DNA of 64,000 bases from a virus, in the IMG/VR virus record IMGVR_UViG_3300033146_000244, positions 1 through 64,000 of that record, one strand, 5' to 3'. This document shows positions 13,101-21,300 of the stretch, one piece after another (positions within the stretch are counted from its first letter, which is position 1; every line of letters starts with the position of its first letter). Under the pieces are notes generated by a model, which was not told where the DNA came from, made no database searches, and saw only the letters and a list, made by a program, of their open reading frames with translations. The position numbers were made by a program, and so were the translations under genes.

Positions 13101-16100
13101 GAGATAGGAAGAGATGGCTACAGAATACAGCAAGAGGAGCCAGCTACAATACACACACAGACAGTAACTGTTACACAAGCTAATAAGTTAGTAACAAGCG
13201 GACTTATGACTATGTTTGGTGATATGAGCCATTGGACTGGTGGTAACTTACGTGGGTTTAAATATAAAGGATTAGACAATCCCACTATAGCAGATTTAGA
13301 TAAGTTAAAACAGGATATAAAAAGTACATTATCCACAAGTGGTACTGTAGATTTAGCAGATAGACTCGGTATGGATATTATATATGATGAAGACGGTGGC
13401 ATAGTTAGTATGCAAATTAAGGATATGTCTAAGTTAGTAGAATTAGTTAAAAAAGAGATGGCAGATGGCTACCCATTATCAGATATAGAAGCAATGAAAC
13501 TAACAGATGATGGTAAAGATATAGTGCTACCAATAGCATTTCAAGGAAACGGTCAAAGGATAGAAGCACTTATAAATTCTGTTATTACTAGTGAAGTAGT
13601 TAAAACTAAAATGCCAGGTAGGTCGTATGTACAAGCAGGTGCTAATGGTGTAACTACTATAGCAGATATGAGTGCAGGTGCATTGAATGATGTTGTAACA
13701 ACTAGTGTATATGACGGTACAGGATTAGCATATGTGAAACCAGGTGAATTTAATAAAGCAACTGGAGAAGTATCTAGTGATACAACTTATGCACAATGCT
13801 TTGTACCTTTTAATATAAAAGCACCAGATGGAACACTCTATAAGATAGAGGACTTTGTAGATGAGGTAGATGGTAAGAAAGTACTTAACAGAGATAGATT
13901 ACCTGATGAACTGCTTAAGCTAATAGGATTACGTATTCCTAATCAAGGACATAGTAGTATGTTAATACTAGAGATAGCTGGGTTCTTACCAAGTTACATG
14001 CACGACAGTATTATAGTACCACCAGAGATTACAGCGCAGCAGGGTTCAGATTTTGACTTTGACCACTTGTACGCATATAGTTATAATACTACTAACAAGC
14101 TAGTAGATATAGCTAGCGTTAGAAATGAATGGAGGAGGCTTGTTGAAAATGAGGAGCATCTTGATATGCTCACTGATGATGAATATAACGAATATATAGA
14201 CAAAGTAGAAAGATTAGAAGAACTGGAAGATAAGGTTAAGAGGTTACGTACTTCAATAGAAGTACTATATAACAATACCGCAGAGTATAAACAATACGTA
14301 GAAGATGTAGATAACTTTTACAATAAGTACTCAGATGGTAATATAGCTATGCTGTTAAGTGAAGAGGTTAATGCTTTCACAGAAGAGGGTAAAAAACTGT
14401 TATCAGAGCTGATAAGTAATAAAGAGTTATATGCCTTTGACAAACTTACGTTAGACGAAGTAGAAGCTGCATACGGTAAAGAGTACGTTATAGTACGTGA
14501 TGTTTTAAAAGACTACTCAACTGAATGGAGAAAATTACATAACGATAAAGCAGAAGAAACTAGATTATCTGCATACAAAGAACTATTATCAAAAGAAAAG
14601 CAAGCTAACTACGATGCTATAAAAGAAGAGCTAGATGAACAGATAAGTTCTCTTAGCGATGTAATTGAATATAGAGATAATATAGAAAGTAAGTTACGTG
14701 GGCAGTATATGGCAGGTACTTATTCAAATGGCAAGAACGTCAAATTAGCTAAGGTAGAACACGATGTAACAGACTTAAAGAATCAGACGAAAGAACAACT
14801 GCAGAATGCTTACGTAGATGTGTTTCATAGCATACTAAGTCACCCTTACGTAGCAGAGAAGATGCTAATGCAGCTAGACTTACCGTATCTAAAGAGAGAA
14901 GCAGATAAGATGCAAGAAGTACTACATAGTAAGTTAGCAGGTAAAGACTCTTTTAATCCTATGGGTAGTGCATTTGCATTAGATATGTATAGAGCAAACC
15001 AAGCAGGTAAAATGGGTGTAGCGATAGAGAGTGTTGCATCTACATTCTTTGCTATGGTAGAGAATTATACGTTACCAATACATGATACCATAAAGGGTGG
15101 CAAAACGTCAATCAGGTTTGGTACAGACAGTAACTTGAAATCACTGGATAGGATAGGTTTAGGGTACTATGTTAATGATAAAGGTATTCGTATAACTAAT
15201 GCAGATGTAATAGCGATGTTACAAAATGAAGCAGTGGATAATGCTAATAACTTAAATTTAGCACCTATAAACTACACTAGCGATACAGCAGCTATGTACA
15301 ACATGTTAGCAATGCTTACTAATGATACTGGACAATGTTTATCAATAGAGTATCTTGTGAGGTTTATGAACCAAGAGATAGTAAGAGAGTATATAGAAGC
15401 ACTATCAGAGAAGAAGAGTACGGTAGCTGAGTTTGAAGAAGGTGGTGCAGAAGCAGTTGTTGAAAGATTGCGAGATAAGTATCGTAAGCGTGGTAAGATA
15501 GAAAAGGATGCTGTTATAGATACTATAGACTATGATGAAGCTAGTATGTTATCAATGTTAGAACAGTATGCAGATGGTTCAAATAGTAAGAGTTACATAG
15601 AAGCGCAACTCCAGATACTAGATGACTTTGTAGAACTAACAGAAAACTATGTTAATCCAGCTAACCTAGTAATATCTGCTCTAAATGGTATAGATACTAA
15701 AGGACTAGGTAAAGATATGTTTGAGGTAATAGCAAAAGATGCTAAGATAAAAGAGTATGTACTTAAGAGTAAAGTATTGCCAGGTATAGCTAAGGTGCTA
15801 AACAGTGATACAGAGATGGGAACACTATATAAAAATAGTATAACGTTAGCTAGTAAGCTGTACAATCAAGCATTTGACAAAGCCCCTATATTACCATACA
15901 ATACTCTTGTAGTTAAAAATGTGTTTGAGGAAGTTGGAATGGCTGTAGATAAGGAAATGCTATCAGCTGATGACTTAAGAGATACGTGGCGTAACTTAAA
16001 AAGTTTTATCATAAGTAAGAACTACGCAGAGAGTTTTGTAGGTTATGATATAGAAGCAGAGAGAAAACGGTTACTTATAGGTGATGCTAAGAATCCTTCA

Positions 16101-18305
16101 TTTGCAGAACAGGTTAGAAACTTAAGAGGGTATGAGTGGTTTAAAGGTAATAGATTTTTAGTAGATGGTGTAAATGAATTACACGCTAACGATAAAGGGG
16201 GTAAAGACAGGGAGATGTACCCTATAATAAGTAATGGTAAAAAGAAACTTATAAAAGAGACTGTACAATATAAATCAAATCATGTTAATCCAATAGGAGT
16301 TGAGTATTATGTAGGTAGTAAAGCTAGAAATGATGACTATAAGAATACAGCTGCAATACTAACGTTAATACAAGAAGCAACAGCAGAAAAAGCTATGCTA
16401 GCTGAGTCGTATGATAGCGAAGGGGTAACTACCTATAGTCTTAGAGATATACGTGATATAAATAACAAGTATAGATTTGTACAAGATTTAGTATCGTATG
16501 CTATCCTCACTAATGGCATACAAGGTGCACGTAACTGGGTTAAGTACATACCAGTACCTTATTTAGAAGCACTTGGGTATAACAGGTCTATAAGGAATAT
16601 CAACTTTAATAATATACAAAATTTCAACGATAAGTATAATACAGACACTTTCGTTAGACAGTACTATCAACATAACCCTAAGAAAGCTAAAACATTTAAA
16701 GAAGTAGTAACTAATGATAAAAACAGTAAGTATAGGACAGTAGTAACATTAGCTATACCAGGCAGTGAAAATAATATAAATGACAACTTAGTAACAGGTA
16801 ACGAACAAAAGGGATTTAAGTACCCTAAATATATAAAGAGATATAATCTTAGTGCTAATAGCTATGAGCTATATGAACGTAAGGGTGCAGACAGGTTTAT
16901 TAGAATAGATGTACTTGAGATAGAAAATAATGCAGGTATAAAACAGTATAATCCAGATGTAGCGGTAGTAAGTAGCTTAGCTCATAAGGATAGGGTATCA
17001 AAAAGTCAATTCACTGATGCGCTATCTGAAAATAGATTTACACGTAAAGCAGAAGAAGCTAGATTAAATAAGGTATCAAGGCTATATAATGAAAGACCTT
17101 TCATTACTGGGCAAGGTAACAAGATGCAGTTGAAAGAATATATAGATATAAGAGCTAAGAGCGATATGGCTTATAATGGTGTAGCTAAAATGATAAGTAA
17201 ACTATGGGACACGCTAGGAGATTTTGAACTTACAATAGGTAAAGAACAAGCTATAGGTATGACAACATTTCTAGATAATGGTAGGTTAAAAAGTTTAGAT
17301 ATAAACCTAGCACAGTTTAATACAGTTAAGCAAAAGAAAGCAGCTGGTAAACAAGTAAAAGAAGCAGATGAAGTATTACACCATGAGTTACTACATGGGA
17401 TACTCTATAAGCATATTAGGCAGTATGAGAACGGTGTATTAAAAGAAGGTAAGATATTTGATACTATAGATGGCATTAAGAAGTTGATGGATACATTAAG
17501 AGAAGAGAAAGGACAAGAGTACCTAGACTTTGAATCTAAAGCATTTGCTAATACTGTAAAGAAATCATCTGATGTAGATGCTATGGGAGGTTTACTGGAT
17601 ATACATGAGTTCTATAGCTATGGACTCACTAACAGAGTATTCCAAGAATATCTAAACTCAGTTAAAAGAACTGATGGCAAGAAGGGTACTATGCTGGAGC
17701 AGTTTATTGATATGGTAGTAGAACTAACTAGAGATATAGCAACTTCATTAGGAATACGCATTAAAGAAGATAGTGCTTTACGACAGTTGATAGAAAGTAG
17801 TATTGAATTGACTAGTTACATAGAAGGTGCGGAAGATGCGGAAGATGTTACAGAGAATAACAATGCAGTAGATACTGATATAGTCAAAGGAAAGGTGCTT
17901 ACTGATAAGTTTGCTGATACAGCAGTATCACAAGCGAAGTCGCTAGCTGAGTTACTTAATGACCCAGACAGAACACAACAACGTAGTGATACAGACTACA
18001 TAGGTGGTAAACAGCGTGCCTTATCTACTAAAACAGCTACAGACATACTGCAAGAAAACAATATGCTATATGAAGATGGTACTATAAGACGTATGACTTT
18101 AAAGGATAGTAACTACAGGAAGCTATCAGATATAGCTAATAAAATAAACAGTGGTACAGATACCAGTGTAGCAAATGTAGTAAAGACAAAAAAAGGTAAG
18201 TATTATAGATACACTGTAGAGATTACAGATAACAGTATAGATGCCGATATACTATTGAATACAGCTATGCTTGACAAAAGTAGTATAGCTGATAGTGACT
18301 GTTAG
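4170..18305 (+). CDS. Giant virion RNA polymerase with zincin domain, 4711 aa
   Basis: This 14.1-kb frame is by far the largest gene. The polymerase signature is GSDFDFDH, with the three metal-binding aspartates at residues 3294, 3296 and 3298. It is preceded by RIPNQGHSSM and by IIVPPEITAQQ, the arrangement seen around the DxDxD loop of crAss-like virion RNA polymerases (studied in phage phi14:2 gp66), which are distant relatives of multisubunit and RNAi polymerases. A zincin motif HELLH lies at residues 4405-4409, suggesting a metallopeptidase. The first 300 residues include hydrophobic segments, and residues about 600-900 are Lys/Glu/Ala-rich coiled coil. It probably travels in the capsid and transcribes early genes after ejection. 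At about twice the size of phi14:2 gp66 it looks like a fusion of several cargo proteins, perhaps cut later by the zincin. The repeated DNA motif lies in a linker at residues 882-887. Confidence 0.88.
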   Translation: MPEDTKKPIPVKTDGKKEVAGYKPMSFKEYKEDSDKQARRRGALTTARQTVGNTLHRDINIDEYAKYMPIKGVVGDLEKSQLNDMRARGQSTLEQVGRTLNPVNRGKSIGLGLIKDLGYIMELPEIISGKSDFTNGLIEWAEKTKDKTVGKVYMENNGKVFDMANPAWYLTHGADLYDSMSEFLLLGAGIGSTVAKGTSLTIKGLNLVGNAAKIAKFSGNVLSSAALTYFDAANTATSAYKQTYSRLTSEINPRTGKLFTAEEAGQYAGDAAYSGFGTQLVVGTILNAPSIAPFFKTASSIKNKTAAEMLKAVKGETRAARIARLKELTLENEAVKKGLQKNARDGLAHKLPHEMAQEYFEEIGATWSEESGVDLGMYNAMGGNKKWYAGFAAIDRLGKVFFSAEGQLSGMLGIAGGAGQTIGMHYLTPGSLGYKRDKTGAIVYDDNDKPISVEKNTASYRRSWGFNGSKQRLFTEYDAFNAQRINVIKDLEYINATTEQIERLSGKTDKANLAQAEVLQDKLFSLSTAESLFNNRGENLIELYEQIGALDNKKLDEDGDTEAMRAGVTVQPDTKLYTSDHTSRASKLISDIKELNDEHSRVLERYDTEENNLYGVQKLLTQIAVASKRSEQTYNEARSKTAKAYKGASSKLSLQAKYEALKEHIAELKKESTLDKQIADNVQPEDLKLVAKDYITLEKQRHTTDDIINERLESYDAYIKVKEAELAKLNKQLVETTKESTEGATEILGLEETAPMVEASISEYMHDMNRQLNKKTLQYATKRSTVKKIRDNGQRIHDKAERSRRARKKKEDIVKNRAKTTEANKDTKSTNDNISAKERAFKEAEADKKAIELAEREQREAEEAIREEQEGAVIKNPEGVKTPPSVNVNVEAAVSDESRTDVVNIVSEEAEAIFKEVSADKGKYKKNYNTIKKVIAALLAKKAPLKSLLGNAVNADNYDKISVLDIPADSPEGDYKAKYIDYLKWKTAVEVNNAKEASKKANEEGESIEELQNRLVEVINDAIGTNKQKLLAVDMLANIGKFVELVQIASKLHAKTVGIELNVYTKEDLAIIYNMAVRLAKLEGSAKVRFHAQYTKAVASMATFEPVESNINAKAVEALTDNLGLDGKYKSISTGETTLKPYNDEAISTSEEVAAEVIADNSTETKLWAKVYNVFASIAYKIQASKEMVNRERGNTYHVNTETVKNLAAIDTLYTGDSVSINIDTEYDGDVMMPDGTMRSWSIVKDELSIVAIVKADDTSYIGNIPLVITNSDGKVVGHIRTTAWLDKRRGNLQEGIDADKEIEKLISLRRGILAKGGAKTTITKIGTGVINRQHEGKRTTVTKAITNKAIKIIVGSNKNFVHKKGSTVSITNSRWFSKFGFNGGTALHIPMANGEYHAIPVANQTLGTSGHNSTIVALIQLYVSGDKKAISEYSKKIQVDIAKKGTLEKLIKMFIYTESFNSDTMEAENAKNGKDRRTQSMFGITKEGNIRFANIRDVVGGKNSLYEITRNGNVLVDGRPSKEVSLDKALNILEGYLINRRMNTSLEHLGKDSAIAIPVIEDGKLSSKKYTSYSEFLKNHLETDMVERIGEDKDGNVKFSYTIQQTTEFSTELEGIGEETDLEGDDDTIWNNFVDTGKLPRTKIEEIANKIINGSTLSEKELSMRTTYAKDIEIILEQTKSNEEVDKVVSAAETGKVDKTTKEVVIDSKQLREDVTNAIKRQQARKLQNGDIAILRANKDLVATIKKELGVGSKRTKRASRVKKAMAVASYEKITDTIKVAVDSLTIKGLTPIQQASMVDALIATMTRHIEGDWNRESVSIELEELYKDYVGNANVLNALLEERNEDTLFEESELDVIWDMDAQQISEFYARRSASTKTLKTWQAHYNLLSQEDVFKDVMTKVFEGLAARKIKIVMTESSQVEDAEDGGNDMTDEEKIVNKWEIQSASVDTLLRTSAKFKSLLASVPNYKYVMEDGKVKLVDGDPVFEETLNFMGEILPKDDVELKKILTEFLHKHATDKPGEKFDNMIRSMKSTDNPAYVYHFAQMLENAEDADKSALVGIMSVQKTNASILVWKKNKVTYDYANKRKLPENEQYYEFGMYLRDSSKPQEYDTLKNNWLNGQGTAMLDNKLIVADETGALIVKGSRVVWWSKLYNEGVKTYKTRYPDSKEDYAMSAEDFRMLLNEIGINYSKVDLENLMNIEHDAVLLQQFNASLSESQRIEKYSDMFKRGGMVDYMIRQMSSHEKSMYLEESNPIGNITSGTITALATAQINSIGGFGTSTYVNGEGNTEQSYSMNTMLGHRVAVLSKTEKGADGSVIISEELESLLDPSMDMTGTYVEDGIEKHKSYWGKLMKEGLGSKFSTGKSDSVKKGGAGNKGVSRTKATMFELIIDQIARFTKNGHDTAEFMPLAFSDKATQPTITAPKISGIVDNAFLMSDNKNVPVLTDEYREHVWNYMIKPEIDRINNHANRVHKGSITEYSVGGQYFTGGFLFQFSPYLNNASVMKGVDGIRTEIGGIDMSNPATKEVLTDIVSKVIEKAALDKATKMREAGMLVKEKTYSTLPLLNKDGKHVRGKTIRQETGTKWVLRFVDKSYLKNMPEEYTNPQKLAALALDFEFNNTMATVEYVKNIGGDAANVYATKGLEIKVDGKKERFVATDYVGEGKDNFRMVLDKYGHLLETQLKKQWGSYVKRLASNIAPGTDLMWRDSFGRKFDKSLQAYIKDPKLARYNKLYKEIFNLDGYDSTEGGDALNYSTLRESIIVQHGSTKITDASYIATMDEYDRVDDINLALVAKHTDNGKIDVETVLEAILEEWTSINLKDKVFTELKDAVRVAPLKPVIVNHEVRKDEGRTATKYVKIATLPLVEGLTKNTRLDYLRKMMELRELLSKDKETGSIKAVNVTYTSGVKFGAQRVGSIFQEHTEDSIAKLSKNLKKGSDVVDEHGNIVKVGSPVVDENGNPIEDIQGINALHFEEIGRDGYRIQQEEPATIHTQTVTVTQANKLVTSGLMTMFGDMSHWTGGNLRGFKYKGLDNPTIADLDKLKQDIKSTLSTSGTVDLADRLGMDIIYDEDGGIVSMQIKDMSKLVELVKKEMADGYPLSDIEAMKLTDDGKDIVLPIAFQGNGQRIEALINSVITSEVVKTKMPGRSYVQAGANGVTTIADMSAGALNDVVTTSVYDGTGLAYVKPGEFNKATGEVSSDTTYAQCFVPFNIKAPDGTLYKIEDFVDEVDGKKVLNRDRLPDELLKLIGLRIPNQGHSSMLILEIAGFLPSYMHDSIIVPPEITAQQGSDFDFDHLYAYSYNTTNKLVDIASVRNEWRRLVENEEHLDMLTDDEYNEYIDKVERLEELEDKVKRLRTSIEVLYNNTAEYKQYVEDVDNFYNKYSDGNIAMLLSEEVNAFTEEGKKLLSELISNKELYAFDKLTLDEVEAAYGKEYVIVRDVLKDYSTEWRKLHNDKAEETRLSAYKELLSKEKQANYDAIKEELDEQISSLSDVIEYRDNIESKLRGQYMAGTYSNGKNVKLAKVEHDVTDLKNQTKEQLQNAYVDVFHSILSHPYVAEKMLMQLDLPYLKREADKMQEVLHSKLAGKDSFNPMGSAFALDMYRANQAGKMGVAIESVASTFFAMVENYTLPIHDTIKGGKTSIRFGTDSNLKSLDRIGLGYYVNDKGIRITNADVIAMLQNEAVDNANNLNLAPINYTSDTAAMYNMLAMLTNDTGQCLSIEYLVRFMNQEIVREYIEALSEKKSTVAEFEEGGAEAVVERLRDKYRKRGKIEKDAVIDTIDYDEASMLSMLEQYADGSNSKSYIEAQLQILDDFVELTENYVNPANLVISALNGIDTKGLGKDMFEVIAKDAKIKEYVLKSKVLPGIAKVLNSDTEMGTLYKNSITLASKLYNQAFDKAPILPYNTLVVKNVFEEVGMAVDKEMLSADDLRDTWRNLKSFIISKNYAESFVGYDIEAERKRLLIGDAKNPSFAEQVRNLRGYEWFKGNRFLVDGVNELHANDKGGKDREMYPIISNGKKKLIKETVQYKSNHVNPIGVEYYVGSKARNDDYKNTAAILTLIQEATAEKAMLAESYDSEGVTTYSLRDIRDINNKYRFVQDLVSYAILTNGIQGARNWVKYIPVPYLEALGYNRSIRNINFNNIQNFNDKYNTDTFVRQYYQHNPKKAKTFKEVVTNDKNSKYRTVVTLAIPGSENNINDNLVTGNEQKGFKYPKYIKRYNLSANSYELYERKGADRFIRIDVLEIENNAGIKQYNPDVAVVSSLAHKDRVSKSQFTDALSENRFTRKAEEARLNKVSRLYNERPFITGQGNKMQLKEYIDIRAKSDMAYNGVAKMISKLWDTLGDFELTIGKEQAIGMTTFLDNGRLKSLDINLAQFNTVKQKKAAGKQVKEADEVLHHELLHGILYKHIRQYENGVLKEGKIFDTIDGIKKLMDTLREEKGQEYLDFESKAFANTVKKSSDVDAMGGLLDIHEFYSYGLTNRVFQEYLNSVKRTDGKKGTMLEQFIDMVVELTRDIATSLGIRIKEDSALRQLIESSIELTSYIEGAEDAEDVTENNNAVDTDIVKGKVLTDKFADTAVSQAKSLAELLNDPDRTQQRSDTDYIGGKQRALSTKTATDILQENNMLYEDGTIRRMTLKDSNYRKLSDIANKINSGTDTSVANVVKTKKGKYYRYTVEITDNSIDADILLNTAMLDKSSIADSDC
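6819..6828 (+). repeat. Recurrent motif CCCAGTGTAA, site 1
   Basis: Sense orientation inside the giant polymerase gene, extended to CCCCCCAGTGTAAAT. It encodes PPSVN in a low-complexity linker. Confidence 0.8.
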
Positions 18306-18314
18306 TTAATAAAC

Positions 18315-18337
18315 AACCCTGTCTATAAGGCAGGGTT
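18315..18337 (+). other. Stem-loop between giant polymerase and 1353-aa gene
   Basis: A perfect 7-bp stem, AACCCTG at 18315-18321 with CAGGGTT at 18331-18337, and a 9-base loop. No T-run follows, so it is not a classic terminator. It may be a processing site, an mRNA-stabilising hairpin or a weak attenuator within the 48-base gap. Confidence 0.55.
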
Positions 18338-18353
18338 ATTAAAATAATATAAT

Positions 18354-21300
18354 ATGGGTTGCCCAAACAAACAACACCCTTTGTGGAAGAACATGGTACT
18401 TAAATTAGGAGAAGAATTAGCTTATAAAGTATATAAAGCTAATAGTGAGAAGTTACTATCAGTTAAGGAAGCAGAAGCAGTAGTAAAGAGAAGAGAAGAG
18501 CGTAGTATCAGTGATGAACAACTAGCCCCCAGTGTAAATGAGATTCCATTGACTGCGATTTCACACCCAGAAACTTACCACAGATACAACCTTACAAATA
18601 TAAAGAACGTTCAAAGACGTTTTAAAACAAATAGTGATTTAATAGCTACAATGCTAAACAATCTAAATAGGCTTAGTGGTCTAAAATTCACTAAAAGAGA
18701 AGTAAGTGAAACAGAGTCAGTCATAGATATTAGTAAAATAGAAGTAGCACAACAAGTCAATGTTGAGTATGCACTAGTTACAGAACCTATATTAGAAGAG
18801 GAAGAAGAGGAAGAAGAGGAGACAGAGAAGATAGTAGATACTAGTAAGGAGGCATTTGAGAAACTCGCTTTTACTACACAGCTGGCAATAAAAAAGGTAA
18901 GAGAAGTGAAAGCTGACTTAATAGCAAGGTCTAACAGAGATAATACATCTAAATCAGATATAAGAGATAGGTTAGATAAATTAGGTAGAGATGAAGCTGA
19001 CTTATTTCAGAATGATACGTTTATTACTGCTTTAGGTATAGCATCCGAAGCTATGGACAGATTAGAGATGGAACTTAGTAAGAACGTACAACTATCGGAT
19101 ACAGAGGTATCCTTAATGGGTAGAGAGCTCAGTACTTGGAAAACATTGTTAGATTGGATACAAGATGCAAAAAACAGTGACTATAGTGCTTTACACACTA
19201 AAGCAGTACAAGACAGTACTGAAGTATTACAAGGAAGGTACACTCGCATACACGCTGATATAATGAAGGTAACTGTAGAGAATACAAAGGCAGGGTACAA
19301 ACGAAAGATGCGTAAAGCCCCTAGTAAAGATTTTAGTACAGTTAGCGTAGAGATAAATAAAGCAAAAAGGTTTGCAGCTGATTTATCAAGAAGTGCTGAT
19401 AAGCTAGCACAATATATAGATACACTGCTTAAATCTAAGGATAGAAATACTGGTAATGTTATAGCTAAAATATTCAGTGTTATCAATGCTAAGATGACGG
19501 AAATGACCGATGCAGAAATAGACATAACAAGTAAGGAGTTTCAACGTAAGTACACAAATAGTGCGGGAGATGGGTTGGTAGATGAGTACAGCGAGCACTA
19601 TAGAGAACAGGTTAAAGCTCACGAGCACACTAGAATACGGATTAATAATTTAAAGTATGGTAAACAGCGTACTAAGCAGACAAAGAAGTTTAAAGAGTGG
19701 GAAAAGAATAATCTAATAACAGTAAACGCTTCTAAGGTGACAGGCTATAAAGCAGAAGTAACTGCCGAAGAGAGAGCTACACTAGAGAAGGAGGAACTAG
19801 ATAGACTAACTAGTATGTATGGCGCAGAGAAAGCCAGCCAGATGATAAAAAAAAGTAAAGAGCTGTATAAAGAATACTTAAAAGATAAGAAGATTAAGAT
19901 AGCTAGAATAGAAGAAGATGCTGAGGTTCATACAGAAGAAGGTAAACTACTAGAGGGTGATGCCAAGAAACAGTACATATATAATAGAACAAATTATTTT
20001 ATACGTGCTAATAACCCCTTATACTTAAATGAGTATCTCAGTGATAAGAAAAGTAACAGCTTTGTACATACAGGAGTATATAGCGTACAAGAGCCTATGC
20101 ACTATGAGAGTAATGACATACACTACGATAAGAGATTTAAGGAACTACAAAGTGATGAAGCAGCTATGGAGTTCTTAGATTGGTATAAAGCCACACTAGA
20201 TGCTTTAATTAGTAAGTTACCACAGAATATAGTAGATAAACTTGATAGTGCTTTCTTACCAGATGTGACTAAGAAGTTATCAGAAAAGTTGGTAGAAAAA
20301 GGGTTTAACGCTAAAGGTATATCAGATAGGATTATAGATTTGTTAAAGAGTGGAGAGTTTACTGAATTAGCTTTAGAGAGCATCACTGCTGATGGAGACC
20401 AATCATCATTCTTTGACAGTGCTAATAGGAAACAAAGACGTGTATTAGTGGCTAACCATAGAAACAAAGCTAAAGAGATTGGTATAGAGATAACCAAGTT
20501 AGAAGATGCTATAGAATTAAACACAGCTAAAGCAGCAGCTAAAACTAGAGAACTTGACAAATATATCAAATATGGCTTTGAGAATGACCCTGATGCCCTT
20601 GTGGCACGTGCAGAGTTAAATGTAATAAATAAGAAGATAGCGGAGGATACTGCTAAAATAGAGCCTTTAAAAGTAAAGAAAGATAAAGTAAAAGAAAATA
20701 AAAGTACTGACTTGTTTGGTATATTAAAAGCATTTGCTGTTATGGCTATATCGTATGAACAGAGTGCTGAAGTAGAAGATAGTGTATTACTAGCTAAGAG
20801 GGTAATGGACAATATAACACAGTATAAAGACCATAAAGGAGATTTGATAGAAGATGCTGACGGAGCAAAGAATATAAAAGCATTAGCTGAGTATACTATC
20901 AATAGTAGCTTATATGGCGAAACAAGGGTAGATAGAAAGACTACTAATATAGATGTAGTACTTAGCAAAGACGATAGAGTAGTTGCTAAAGCTGTAAAGA
21001 AGATAAAAATACAAGCATACGAAGATGAGGCTAATGGTATAATAACATCAAAGGAACGTCATAAAATAGTAGTAGAGCAGGACGCTAGGTACGAAGCACT
21101 TAATAAAGCTAAGTTAAGTTGGAGTAAAGTACTAGATTGGGTGTTAGCTTACACACAGTTAAAAGGATTAGGTTATAATCCCATATCGTCTTCTGTGAAC
21201 CTAGTATATGGGTTAATAATGAATCAGATGTATGCAGCATCACAGACAGATACGACACATAAGGATATGATGTGGGCATTTAAGATAATGTGGGGTGCAG

